Positions 27,071 through 34,134 of a DNA stretch of 64,000 nucleotides are shown in pieces (position 1 is the stretch's first letter; every line of letters begins with the position of its first letter). Source of the stretch: Chitinophagales bacterium (GTDB lineage Bacteria > Bacteroidota > Bacteroidia > Chitinophagales > Chitinophagaceae); assembly GCA_017303855.1 (NCBI GenBank), contig JAFLBL010000004.1, positions 62,001 through 126,000 of the forward strand, in the 5' to 3' direction. The translations under genes were made by a program, and so were the position numbers. The notes beneath the pieces are model-generated. The model did not search any database. It worked only from the letters and a program-made list of their open reading frames with translations, and had not been told where the DNA came from.

Positions 27071-27263
27071 GTTTTTCTTTTTTAAACATACTGAGCAATA
27101 AGCCACCCATCAATCCACCATAAGCCGTGCTGTTATGCCATTTCGATGTAATCATACAGGTGCCGCTGCTGCAGCCGACCTGCTGCCAATAGAGATAACC
27201 CCCGATGGCACCCAGTACCACCCCGATCAGGGCGAGCTTGTTATTTAGAACCCAATTCTTCAT
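27054..27263 (-). CDS. Small membrane protein (DUF6132-like)
   Basis: A 69-residue protein with one or two membrane segments (LALIGVVLGAIGGYLYW and YGGLMGGLLLSMF) and two cysteines in GCSSGTC between them, plus a basic tail. It resembles the DUF6132 family, commonly found beside rhodanese and sulfur-transfer genes in Bacteroidota. The ATG at 27263 overlaps the upstream gene by 23 bp; a TTG at 27278 is an alternative start. Function unknown. Confidence 0.7.
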   Translation of the reverse strand: MKNWVLNNKLALIGVVLGAIGGYLYWQQVGCSSGTCMITSKWHNSTAYGGLMGGLLLSMFKKEKHADKQ

Positions 27264-27498
27264 AGTCAATGTTTTCAATTATTTGCTGACTGGCTTTCTT
27301 AACCGGCGGGGCATAACAGGCATTTCCCGCACAGCAAACCCCATCCGTAACTAATGCAAATACCAGGAAAAATGTACCCAGAAAAATACCCGGTACCTGT
27401 CCTTCAGCGATGGAGGAATACAAAATTAAGCCTCCCAGGCCCACCCGCACGAATTTAAGCGTGGTCCACCCGGATTTTATTCTGTCAAAAAGGGTCAT
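27241..27498 (-). CDS. Small membrane protein with C-terminal cysteines
   Basis: An 85-residue protein with two hydrophobic segments (about 15-30 and 35-52) and a VCCAGNACYAPP motif just after the second. The three cysteines at the membrane edge suggest thiol or sulfur handling. It heads the four-gene operon with DUF6132, thioredoxin and DUF983 genes. An activator-type promoter (-7 box GAAATTTG at 27521-27514, Crp-type site at 27544) lies directly upstream. No assigned function. Confidence 0.7.
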   Translation of the reverse strand: MTLFDRIKSGWTTLKFVRVGLGGLILYSSIAEGQVPGIFLGTFFLVFALVTDGVCCAGNACYAPPVKKASQQIIENIDYEELGSK

Positions 27499-27513
27499 TT
27501 TCAGTTATTTCAG

Positions 27514-27557
27514 CAAATTTCCGCCTATTCATACGGGCAGGCGGTGACAATAGTTAC
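27514..27557 (-). promoter_or_regulatory. Crp-type site 1 and -7 box (small membrane protein operon)
   Basis: GTGACAATAGTTAC (27544-27557) matches GTGA-N6-TCAC with one mismatch. The minus-strand -7 box is GAAATTTG (27521-27514). Centre of the site to the last base of the box: 36.5 bp. The ATG is at 27498. No -33 TTTG is needed in this class II layout. Confidence 0.65.
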
Positions 27558-27672
27558 ACGGACGGGCAAGCCTGCTGCTGCTGATAATCAGATGAAAACC
27601 ATGTCCGGAACTGACGATGATCAGTCATGAATTTGTCAGCTCATTTTAATTTGCGGTACCAAAAGCAACGTT

Positions 27673-27708
27673 ACTTTCAGGAGAGAACCTTTGTTTACTC
27701 CTGAAAGT
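27673..27708. promoter_or_regulatory. 11-bp perfect inverted repeat around the -7 box of the first MBL-rhodanese gene
   Basis: ACTTTCAGGAG (27673-27683) and CTCCTGAAAGT (27698-27708) flank 14 bp that hold AACCTTTG (27686-27693), a fitting nAnnTTTG box for the gene at 27742. It may be an operator or an RNA hairpin in the leader. No GTGA-N6-TCAC site lies at the expected distance. Confidence 0.55.
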
Positions 27709-27741
27709 CCGTTTTAACATACACCATTAAAAGCACCAAAA

Positions 27742-29166
27742 ATGAAGATTGAACAGATTTATACCGGCTGCCTCGCAGAAGCCGCGTATTATATTGAAAG
27801 CAAGGGAGAAGCTGCGATTATTGATCCGCTCCGGGAAACAAAGCCGTATGTGGACAAAGCCGATCGTAACGGCGCTAATATCAAATATATTCTCGAAACA
27901 CATTTTCATGCCGATTTTGTCAGTGGTCACCTGGATCTGGCCAATAAGACCGGTGCCACCATTGTATTTGGGCCTACCGCTGCCCCGGCCTATGATGTGC
28001 ATGTGGCTACAGACGGAGAAGAACTGAAGCTGGGTGATGTAACCATTAAAGTATTACATACACCCGGACATACCATGGAGTCCACCACGTACCTGCTGAT
28101 TGATGAAAAGGGAAAAGAGCATTGCATTTTTACAGGCGATACATTGTTTATCGGCGATGTGGGTCGTCCGGACCTGGTACAGAAATTAAAAGCGGAAGTA
28201 ACCCAGGAGATACTGGCGGGTCATCTGTATGATTCACTCCGTACGAAAATAATGCCGCTGGCGGATGAAGTGATTGTGTATCCCGGTCATGGGGCCGGCA
28301 GTGCCTGTGGTAAAAACATGTGTAAGGAAACCACCGATACACTCGGTCATCAGAAAGCCACCAACTACGCCTTACGGGCGGATATGACCAAAGAGGAATT
28401 TATTAAAGCGGTTACCGACGGGCTGGTAGAACCGCCCCAGTATTTCCCTTTCAATGTACTGCTGAATCTCAAGGGCGGTATGGAAAGTATTGATGATATT
28501 ATAAAGCGGGGAAAGAATCCGCTTTCGGCAAGAGAGTTTGAAGCCATCTGGGAAAGTATGGATGCCCTTGTATTGGATACCCGGAAGACACAGGAGTTTA
28601 CCACTGAACATATTCCCGGTTCAATTTTTATAGGTATTGATGACAGTTTCGCGCCCTGGGTTGGCACATTGATCACTGACCTGAAACAACCGATTTTATT
28701 TGTGGCGGATGAAGGCCGTGAAGAAGAAGTCATTCTGCGGCTGGCCCGTGTTGGCTATGATCATACCATTGGTTTTCTGAATGGCGGCATTCCGGCCTGG
28801 AAACAAGCCGGGTATGAAACGGAAGTGATCAAGGAAATCTCCGCTGATGATTTTGCCACTTTGTACCAGATGGATAATGTGCATACACATTTGCTGGATG
28901 CGCGGAGAAAGAGTGAATATGAATCGGAGCACCTGCTGGGAGCGGAGAATTTTCCACTGGATTTTATCAACCAGAATATGGCGCAGCTGGATCGGCATAA
29001 AAAATATTTTATTCATTGCGCCGGCGGCTACCGCTCGGTAATTATGTGTTCTATCCTTAAATCCAGGGGCTTTGATCACCTGGTGAATATCAGGGGCGGG
29101 TATAAGGCCCTCAGTCAGACCGGGCTGGCCAAGACCAAATTCGTGGAACCCAAGACGATGTTGTAG
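27742..29166 (+). CDS. Metallo-beta-lactamase/double-rhodanese protein (persulfide dioxygenase type)
   Basis: A 474-residue cytoplasmic fusion. Residues 1-245 form an ETHE1/BlrB-like metallo-hydrolase with HFHADFVSGH (H54, H56, D58, H63), TPGHTMES, FTGDTLF and YPGHGAG; such enzymes oxidise glutathione- or bacillithiol-persulfide to sulfite. Two rhodanese domains follow. The first (about 260-360) has Asp-Glu-Gly-Arg where the active cysteine loop should be (FVADEGREEE), so it is inactive. The second (about 375-470) keeps the cysteine in FIHCAGGYRS. A paralogue lies at 37357-38775. Together they would detoxify sulfide-derived sulfur. Terminator at 29179. Confidence 0.9.
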   Translation: MKIEQIYTGCLAEAAYYIESKGEAAIIDPLRETKPYVDKADRNGANIKYILETHFHADFVSGHLDLANKTGATIVFGPTAAPAYDVHVATDGEELKLGDVTIKVLHTPGHTMESTTYLLIDEKGKEHCIFTGDTLFIGDVGRPDLVQKLKAEVTQEILAGHLYDSLRTKIMPLADEVIVYPGHGAGSACGKNMCKETTDTLGHQKATNYALRADMTKEEFIKAVTDGLVEPPQYFPFNVLLNLKGGMESIDDIIKRGKNPLSAREFEAIWESMDALVLDTRKTQEFTTEHIPGSIFIGIDDSFAPWVGTLITDLKQPILFVADEGREEEVILRLARVGYDHTIGFLNGGIPAWKQAGYETEVIKEISADDFATLYQMDNVHTHLLDARRKSEYESEHLLGAENFPLDFINQNMAQLDRHKKYFIHCAGGYRSVIMCSILKSRGFDHLVNIRGGYKALSQTGLAKTKFVEPKTML

Positions 29167-29209
29167 TGATATTAGTCACCGGGCAAGTTGGTTGCCCGGT
29201 TTATTTTTG
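29166..29209 (+). promoter_or_regulatory. Crp-type site 6 and -7 box (thioredoxin gene)
   Basis: GTGATATTAGTCAC (29166-29179, perfect GTGA-N6-TCAC) and the perfect -7 box TATTTTTG (29202-29209), 36.5 bp from site centre to the last base of the box. A terminator hairpin of the upstream gene sits between them. Confidence 0.72.
29179..29208 (+). terminator. Terminator of the first MBL-rhodanese gene, inside the next promoter
   Basis: CCGGGCAA (29179-29186), loop GTTGG, TTGCCCGG (29192-29199), then TTTATTTTT. An 8-bp perfect stem with a T-rich tail. The tail doubles as the -7 box of the thioredoxin promoter. Confidence 0.75.
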
Positions 29210-29226
29210 CTTAAATATTTAAGCAA

Positions 29227-29601
29227 ATGCCCACGATAAAAATGACCACGCAGGACTTTAAGGATAAAGTCTTCAACTACGAAACGGAAAAAGAATGGAA
29301 ATACCTGGGAGCCCTCCCGGCCATCATTGATTTTTATGCCGACTGGTGCGGTCCCTGTAAAATGGTGGCTCCTGTTCTGGAAGAATTGTCGGCCGAGTAT
29401 GAAGGAAAACTACTGATCTATAAAGTGGATACTGAAGCCGAACAGGAGTTGTCCGCAGTATTTGGCATACAGAGTATTCCGACACTGCTGTTCATCGATT
29501 CCACCGGTGAACCGATGATGCAGCCCGGAGCCTTCCCCAAACATATTTTTAAGAAAGTGATTGAAGAAAAACTGCTGGCCCCGGTTAAATCAGAAGAATA
29601 G
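29227..29601 (+). CDS. trxA: Thioredoxin
   Basis: A 124-residue thioredoxin with W40-C41-G-P-C44, DFYADWCGPCK context and cis-proline in SIPTLLF. Cytoplasmic, no signal peptide. It has its own Crp-type promoter and a strong terminator, so it is a one-gene unit in the sulfur island. It may regenerate reduced carriers after sulfur transfer. Confidence 0.93.
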   Translation: MPTIKMTTQDFKDKVFNYETEKEWKYLGALPAIIDFYADWCGPCKMVAPVLEELSAEYEGKLLIYKVDTEAEQELSAVFGIQSIPTLLFIDSTGEPMMQPGAFPKHIFKKVIEEKLLAPVKSEE

Positions 29602-29631
29602 TCGTTTTGATATAGTAGCAAGTAAAAAAAG

Positions 29632-29656
29632 TCCCGCTGATGCGGGATTTTTTTTT
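29632..29656 (+). terminator. Intrinsic terminator of the thioredoxin gene
   Basis: TCCCGC-TGAT-GCGGGA (29632-29647) followed by nine T. Textbook form. Confidence 0.92.
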
Positions 29657-29660
29657 AAAA

Positions 29661-29702
29661 AGGTGCCGGGTGTCAGGCGTCAGGTGCCAGGTATCAGGTG
29701 CG
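29661..29702. repeat. Heptanucleotide tandem repeat, 6 units
   Basis: AGGTGCC, GGGTGTC, AGGCGTC, AGGTGCC, AGGTATC, AGGTGCG. The same consensus, inverted, occurs at 36631-36665. Confidence 0.75.
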
Positions 29703-29778
29703 GGGAAAGCAGGTTCACTTCAAAGAATTCTATGTTTTCCCGGGTAAAAAACAGTCACAGCCCTTTAATACAATATCG

Positions 29779-29922
29779 TATTCATCTATGTGTTACTAAA
29801 TATCTTTTTTTCTATGTGTGATTGTATTATACTCCGTTATGTCTTTCTTATTCTTCTATGTGCTGCTATATATCTATTATTCTATGTGTGATTGTATTGT
29901 ACTCCGTTATGTCTTTCTTATT
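29779..29922. repeat. 70-bp tandem repeat, about 2.5 copies
   Basis: A 42-bp block starting TCTATGTGTGATTGTATT occurs at 29811-29852 and 29881-29922 with one mismatch, exactly 70 bp apart. A third, partial and diverged copy lies just before. The last copy overlaps the final codons of the TlpA-like gene. The gap 29602-29917 otherwise has only a terminator and heptad repeats, no gene. Confidence 0.8.
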
Positions 29923-30487
29923 TCAGCAAATCCGCAAACCGCTGCGTATCGTAATTCTCACTCCCCACCAGCTGAAAAATAATTTTCCCCTGTTCATCAA
30001 ATATGAGCGTCATAGGAATACCGTCGGTTACAAACACCTGCGGCAGGGTACTGGCCGGGTAATAAACGGGGAGTGACATATTATTCCGGACAGCATAGTT
30101 TTTAGCTTTTTCAAAATTGTCATCGAGCGAGAGCATCACGAATTCGACTTTGTTTTTATCCGTCTTTTTTGCCAGGGATTCAATGGAAGGAATTTCGGCA
30201 CGGCAGGGCGGACACCAGGTAGCCCAGAGGTTCACGAAAACTTTTTTGCCTTTATACTGTGCCAGGTCCACTACCTGGTTAGCGGCATTTACCATTCTGA
30301 AAGCCGGCAGGTCGGATTTTACAGCAGCTGGTTGAACAGCTGCCGGTGCGGTGTCAGCAACCGGAGAAGTGATTTCCGGCACTTTATTCACGGCAGCAGT
30401 GTCCTGTTTGGCCGTGGTGTTTGCAGATTGATTTGAACAACTGATCAGGGTCAATATCAGTACGCTTAATGCCGGAATTACCTTCAT
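29918..30487 (-). CDS. TlpA-like thioredoxin-fold lipoprotein
   Basis: A 189-residue exported protein: signal peptide with lipobox LISC (C17), an Ala/Pro-rich linker (about 20-58), then a TlpA/ResA-type domain with W91-C92-P-P-C95 and the cis-proline in IPMTLIF. It would reduce thiols or cytochrome apoproteins in the periplasm. The start at 30487 is chosen for the signal peptide; the frame is open to 30565. It is divergent from the methyltransferase gene and shares with it one Crp-type site. Confidence 0.88.
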   Translation of the reverse strand: MKVIPALSVLILTLISCSNQSANTTAKQDTAAVNKVPEITSPVADTAPAAVQPAAVKSDLPAFRMVNAANQVVDLAQYKGKKVFVNLWATWCPPCRAEIPSIESLAKKTDKNKVEFVMLSLDDNFEKAKNYAVRNNMSLPVYYPASTLPQVFVTDGIPMTLIFDEQGKIIFQLVGSENYDTQRFADLLK

Positions 30488-30507
30488 GTTTAGTAGATTT
30501 AGAGGTG

Positions 30508-30580
30508 CAAATTCGGATGCCGGTCTTACTGATCCGGTGATTATTGTCACCGGGCAGCTGGCCATCCTCCTGCAAATTTG
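30508..30580. promoter_or_regulatory. Crp-type site 2 serving divergent promoters
   Basis: GTGATTATTGTCAC (30537-30550) is a perfect GTGA-N6-TCAC site, extended to CCGGTGA...TCACCGG. Plus-strand -7 box CAAATTTG (30573-30580) lies 36.5 bp from the centre, minus-strand box CGAATTTG (30515-30508) 35.5 bp. One bound dimer could drive both the methyltransferase and the TlpA-like gene. Confidence 0.7.
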
Positions 30581-30595
30581 CTAAAACTTGCCAAT

Positions 30596-31189
30596 ATGAA
30601 ACAATTCTGGGATGAACGGTACGCCGTACATGACCATGTGTATGGTATGGAGCCGAACGCGTATTTCAAATCGTTTATTGATCAGCAACCGCCGGGTACG
30701 CTGCTTTTGCCTGCAGAAGGAGAGGGGCGCAATGCGCTCTATGCCGCTTCCAAGGGCTGGGTGGTGGAAGCTTTTGATTTCAGTCCCGTGGCAAGAGAAA
30801 AAGCCCTGCAATACGCGGCAGAGCGGTCGTTGAAAATCCGGTATGACCTGCGTGATATTGAAAGCTATATTTCAGAAAAGAAATATGATGTGGTGGCCCT
30901 GCTCTATGTCCATCTTCCGGAACAAGTACGTCACCGTTTCCATGAACAGATCTATAAATCCGTAAAACCCGGCGGCTTCCTGCTGCTGGAGGCTTTTGCA
31001 AAGGAACAACTGGCTTTTGACAGTGGCGGACCTAAAGATCCGGCCTTGTTATATGATGCCCCGTCCATTTGCAGGGATTTCCCTTTTCTGCATCTGATCA
31101 GTTGTGAGCAGAAGGAAGTGATCCTGAATGAAGGTGATTTTCATAAAGGGAAGGCCGCCGTGTTACGGCTCACGGGCCAACGGTTATAG
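30596..31189 (+). CDS. Class I SAM-dependent methyltransferase (TehB/TPMT-like)
   Basis: A 197-residue cytoplasmic methyltransferase. It starts with MKQFWDERY, then has LLLPAEGEGRNALYAASKGW, the glycine-rich SAM loop, and VEAFDFSPVA, the acidic ribose-binding residue. The FWDERY start and EGEGRNA loop are typical of the TehB/thiol methyltransferase group, which methylates tellurite, selenite or thiols. Control by the Crp-type site suggests a thiol or sulfide role. The ATG at 30596 fits the promoter. It converges with the Dps gene, one base apart. Confidence 0.85.
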   Translation: MKQFWDERYAVHDHVYGMEPNAYFKSFIDQQPPGTLLLPAEGEGRNALYAASKGWVVEAFDFSPVAREKALQYAAERSLKIRYDLRDIESYISEKKYDVVALLYVHLPEQVRHRFHEQIYKSVKPGGFLLLEAFAKEQLAFDSGGPKDPALLYDAPSICRDFPFLHLISCEQKEVILNEGDFHKGKAAVLRLTGQRL

Positions 31190-31190
31190 T

Positions 31191-31664
31191 TTATTTGCTC
31201 AGGTAGGAGCAGTACATCCAGACCAGTTTTTCCTGCTGACGGATATAGTCACTCATGAGGGCATTGGTGCCTTCATCCAGCGCGTCTGCGGACAACTGGA
31301 GGATATCCCTTTCCAGTTCAAGAAGAATACTGATACTGTCCATTACGGATTTTACGGCTTCCTTTCCGTTGCCCAGGTTTCTTACTTCTTTAATCGCAGC
31401 ATGTTTCAGGTAATCCGTGTAGCTGTGATCCGGTACATGACCCAGGGTGAGAATCCGTTCGGCTACTTCATCAATTTTCAGCTGCAGGTCGGTATAGAGT
31501 TCTTCAAATTTCAGGTGAAGTTCAAAGAAGTTGTCGCCTTTGATATTCCAGTGAAACCCGCGGCTGTTGATATATAATAACTGCAGGTTGGATAATAGCA
31601 GGTTCAGTTTGTCTCCCAGCACTTTTGCTTTTGCGGCATCGAGGCCGATTCTGTTTTTTCTCAT
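31191..31664 (-). CDS. dps: Dps-family DNA-protecting ferritin
   Basis: A 157-residue four-helix protein of the Dps/MrgA family. It binds DNA and stores iron by oxidising it with peroxide. The ferroxidase motif is split between subunits: FHWNIKGDNFFELHLKFEELY (shortened: H in FHWNIKG, D/E in FEELY). A second set lies in DEVAERI. Length is normal. No Crp-type promoter is seen upstream on its strand. It probably answers oxidative stress and only neighbours the sulfur genes. Confidence 0.9.
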   Translation of the reverse strand: MRKNRIGLDAAKAKVLGDKLNLLLSNLQLLYINSRGFHWNIKGDNFFELHLKFEELYTDLQLKIDEVAERILTLGHVPDHSYTDYLKHAAIKEVRNLGNGKEAVKSVMDSISILLELERDILQLSADALDEGTNALMSDYIRQQEKLVWMYCSYLSK

Positions 31665-31812
31665 GGTTTACTATTTTCACTACAAAAGTAAACCGGTACC
31701 TGTAGCCGGACTTTGATCTGCCTCAGGGAATCCGCCGGATTTACCTGATTCTTATAAGCGATATCCATGTCTTTTCAGGAGCTTTTTTTACTACAACAAC
31801 GATACCTGAATG

Positions 31813-31826
31813 GTGACTTCTATCAC
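31813..31826 (+). promoter_or_regulatory. Crp-type site 7, perfect
   Basis: GTGACTTCTATCAC, a perfect GTGA-N6-TCAC palindrome 82 bp (about eight helical turns) upstream of site 3. At 36.5 bp from its centre the sequence is TTTGTTTC, only a poor -7 box, so it is more likely an auxiliary site. Confidence 0.5.
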
Positions 31827-31894
31827 GCAGGGCCAAATAACCGGCTGTTTTGTTTCTAAATCAGTTCCCGTACTGAGTGGAATCATCGGAATCT

Positions 31895-31938
31895 GTGACA
31901 GAAAGCGCAGAAACCGGGTGGTTGCGGTTGCAATTTTA
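31895..31938 (+). promoter_or_regulatory. Crp-type site 3 and -7 box (SQR-like operon)
   Basis: GTGACAGAAAGCGC (31895-31908) keeps the left half-site and has two mismatches in the right half. At exactly 36.5 bp from the centre lies CAATTTTA (31931-31938), a -7 box with A in place of the last G. The ATG is at 31973. Confidence 0.5.
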
Positions 31939-31972
31939 CATCGTAAAGCACAAATCACTAAACCATCTCAAC

Positions 31973-33223
31973 ATGAAACACCTGGTAATTTTAGGAGCCG
32001 GCACAGCCGGTACCATGATGGCCAATCATCTGAGTCATCACCTGAAGCGTCCCGACTGGCGGATCAGCATTATAGATGAAAAAACCGAGCACCACTATCA
32101 GCCCGGGTATCTTTTTCTTCCCTTCGATATTTATGAGCCCGAAGACATTGTAAAATCCATTGATGAGTTTATTCCGAAAACCGTGGACCTGATTCAGGGT
32201 TCCATTGAAAGAGTGGTGCCGGAAGAAAACAAAGTACTGATGGCTGATGGCAATGTATTTGTCTATGATATAATGATCGTGGCTACGGGTGCGAAAATTG
32301 CGCCGGAAGAAACGACAGGGATGAAGGGCAGCGAATGGCATCATTCCGTATTTGACTTCTATACTTTTGAAGGCGCGTTAAATCTCCGGAATAAGCTGAG
32401 AGACTGGCAAGGCGGCAAACTGGTAATCCATATCACCGAGATGCCGATTAAATGCCCGGTAGCTCCGCTGGAATTTGCCTTCCTGGCCGATTCTTATTTC
32501 AAACACAAACACATGCGCGACAAAGTGGAAATCACATACGTGACACCCCTGAGCGGCGCGTTCACCAAACCGAAAGCCACAGCCACGCTTGAACATTTGC
32601 TGGAAGAGAAGCATATTCAGATTGAAAGTGACTTCGCCATTGAACAGGTGGATAATGAAAACAAGAAGATCATTGATTATGGCGGACGTGAAATTCCGTT
32701 TGATCTCCTGGTTACAGTACCCACCAATAAAGGCGACGCGCTGATGGAACGGTCCGGCATGGGAGATGATCTTAACTATGTGCCCACGCATAAAGCCACT
32801 CTTCAGTCAAAAAATTACCAGAATGTATTTGTGCTGGGAGATGCCAGCAATATACCCGCCTCCAAAGCCGGTTCAGTAGCCCACTTTGAAGCGGAGATAC
32901 TCACGGAGAATATTCTTCGCTATGTAAAAGGCGAGCCCCTGAAAGAAGAATTTGACGGACATGCCAACTGCTTCATTGAAACTGGTGGTGGCAAGGCCTT
33001 ACTGATCGACTTTAACTATACCCATGAACCGGTAGAAGGAACTTTCCCCTTCCCGGGTCTTGGTCCGCTGCGGCTGATGAAAGAAAGCCGGATGAACCAT
33101 ATGGGTAAACTGGCTTTCCGTTGGGTATACTGGCATATGCTGCTGAAAGGCACTCATATCCCCTTTGTGTCCGCCACCATGTCTGAAAAAGGAAAACATT
33201 ACGATACAGCAACCACTCATTAA
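31973..33223 (+). CDS. Sulfide:quinone oxidoreductase-like flavoprotein
   Basis: A 416-residue FAD-dependent oxidoreductase. The N-terminal dinucleotide fold is HLVILGAGTAGTMMANHL, the second ATG motif is IMIVATGAKI, and the C-terminal FAD site is VFVLGDASNIPASKAG. It resembles the SQR/FCSD family, which oxidises sulfide to sulfane sulfur and passes electrons to quinone. One likely redox cysteine is in EMPIKCPVAPLEF; a complete SQR set of three cysteines is not evident, so a variant type is likely. First gene of an operon with TusE/DsrC- and DsrE-like carriers, which would receive the sulfur. Confidence 0.85.
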   Translation: MKHLVILGAGTAGTMMANHLSHHLKRPDWRISIIDEKTEHHYQPGYLFLPFDIYEPEDIVKSIDEFIPKTVDLIQGSIERVVPEENKVLMADGNVFVYDIMIVATGAKIAPEETTGMKGSEWHHSVFDFYTFEGALNLRNKLRDWQGGKLVIHITEMPIKCPVAPLEFAFLADSYFKHKHMRDKVEITYVTPLSGAFTKPKATATLEHLLEEKHIQIESDFAIEQVDNENKKIIDYGGREIPFDLLVTVPTNKGDALMERSGMGDDLNYVPTHKATLQSKNYQNVFVLGDASNIPASKAGSVAHFEAEILTENILRYVKGEPLKEEFDGHANCFIETGGGKALLIDFNYTHEPVEGTFPFPGLGPLRLMKESRMNHMGKLAFRWVYWHMLLKGTHIPFVSATMSEKGKHYDTATTH

Positions 33224-33245
33224 ACAACAAATAAAAATTTATTTT

Positions 33246-33554
33246 ATGGAAAAAGTTATAGCAGGTAAAACCATTCATGTAAACGACGAAGGTTTTATGA
33301 CCGATTTTAAAGAATGGGATAATACCGTTGGTGAAGCGCTTGCCACCGAAAACGAAATCAGCCTCACACCCCGTCACTGGGAAGTACTGGGATATCTGCA
33401 AACCGAGTATAAGAATGAAGTTCCGCTGAGTATCCGGAAAATCGGAAAGAGCGGTGTGGTGGATATTAAAGAGTTCTACGCCCTGTTTCCCAAAGCCCCG
33501 TTGAAAACCGCGACTAAAATTGCCGGCATTCCCAAACCCGCCAGCTGTATTTAA
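33246..33554 (+). CDS. TusE/DsrC-family sulfur carrier
   Basis: A 102-residue protein with the DsrC/TusE fold: GFMTDFKEWD near the start, LTPRHWEVLGYLQTEY in the middle and the C-terminal arm ending KPASCI. The only terminal cysteine is the penultimate residue (CysA), which in the family carries a persulfide. CysB is absent, as in TusE and unlike true DsrC of sulfite reducers. The start is the ATG at 33246, 22 bp after the SQR-like gene. It likely accepts sulfur from the DsrE-like partner encoded next. Confidence 0.88.
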   Translation: MEKVIAGKTIHVNDEGFMTDFKEWDNTVGEALATENEISLTPRHWEVLGYLQTEYKNEVPLSIRKIGKSGVVDIKEFYALFPKAPLKTATKIAGIPKPASCI

Positions 33555-33574
33555 CCAATCTTAAAATTTTTGTT

Positions 33575-34057
33575 ATGAGCGAGAATAAAGGCGAAATAAA
33601 AAAGATGATGATCATCTTGTCAAAAGCCACCCTCGAAAACGTATATGCTTCATTTGTACTGGCCAATGGCGCCCGTATGGAAGGCATAGAGGCTGAAATA
33701 TTCTTTACCTTCTTCGGCCTGGAAGCCGTACATAAGAAGAAAAATGCGCACCTGCATATTGCCACCGTAGGCAACCCGGCGATGCATATCCCCACAATGG
33801 TAGGTGGTTTACCCGGTATGGAAGCCCTGGCTACCAGTATGATGAAAAAAGAAATGGAGAAGATTGATATGCCGGAAGTGCCCGAGTTCCTGGAGATTAT
33901 GGCAGACAGCGGTGTACGCATGTGGGCCTGCAAGCTGGCCATGGACATGTTCCATTATAAAAAAGAGGATCTGTTCGAAGGCGTGGAGGAAGTGATCACC
34001 GTTGGCGATTTCTACAAGAAGAGTGAAGGAGAAGGTGTTCACATGCTCTTTATCTGA
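33575..34057 (+). CDS. DsrE/DsrF-family sulfur-transfer protein
   Basis: A 160-residue protein with a DsrE-like alpha/beta fold (MMIILSKATLENVYASFVLA at 11-30). The conserved cysteine lies in RMWACKLAMDMF near residue 114; this is the DsrE2A-like position and would carry a persulfide. It is 20 bp downstream of the TusE/DsrC-like gene, and the pair forms a plausible relay from the flavoprotein. The closely related DsrE2 proteins are seen in thiosulfate and tetrathionate handling. Confidence 0.87.
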   Translation: MSENKGEIKKMMIILSKATLENVYASFVLANGARMEGIEAEIFFTFFGLEAVHKKKNAHLHIATVGNPAMHIPTMVGGLPGMEALATSMMKKEMEKIDMPEVPEFLEIMADSGVRMWACKLAMDMFHYKKEDLFEGVEEVITVGDFYKKSEGEGVHMLFI

Positions 34058-34101
34058 CGCGAAGATTGTTGAGATATAAAGAGTGAGTGCTATTTACAGT
34101 G

Positions 34102-34134
34102 AAACAGGCGGTGTTTACCGCCTGTTTATTTTTT
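34102..34134 (+). terminator. Intrinsic terminator of the SQR-like operon
   Basis: AAACAGGCGGT (34102-34112), loop GTTT, ACCGCCTGTTT (34117-34127), then ATTTTTT. An 11-bp perfect stem. It lies between convergent operons. Confidence 0.92.

Larger units (their letters stand above)
31665..31972 (+). other. 308-bp control region upstream of the SQR-like gene
   Basis: Contains two Crp-type sites (31813-31826 and 31895-31908) and a -7 box at 31931. A 30-codon frame (31767-31859, MSFQELFLLQQ...) spans the first site; it has no recognisable domain and is probably not a gene. Nothing else is recognised. Confidence 0.55.

Noticed and set aside
29661..29922. Possible CRISPR array
   Set aside because: The 7-bp and 70-bp tandem repeats have no unique spacers of constant size, and no cas gene is in the window.
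31767..31859. 30-codon frame MSFQELFLLQQ... upstream of the SQR-like gene
   Set aside because: It spans a Crp-type site, has no domain, and sits in a control region; probably chance.
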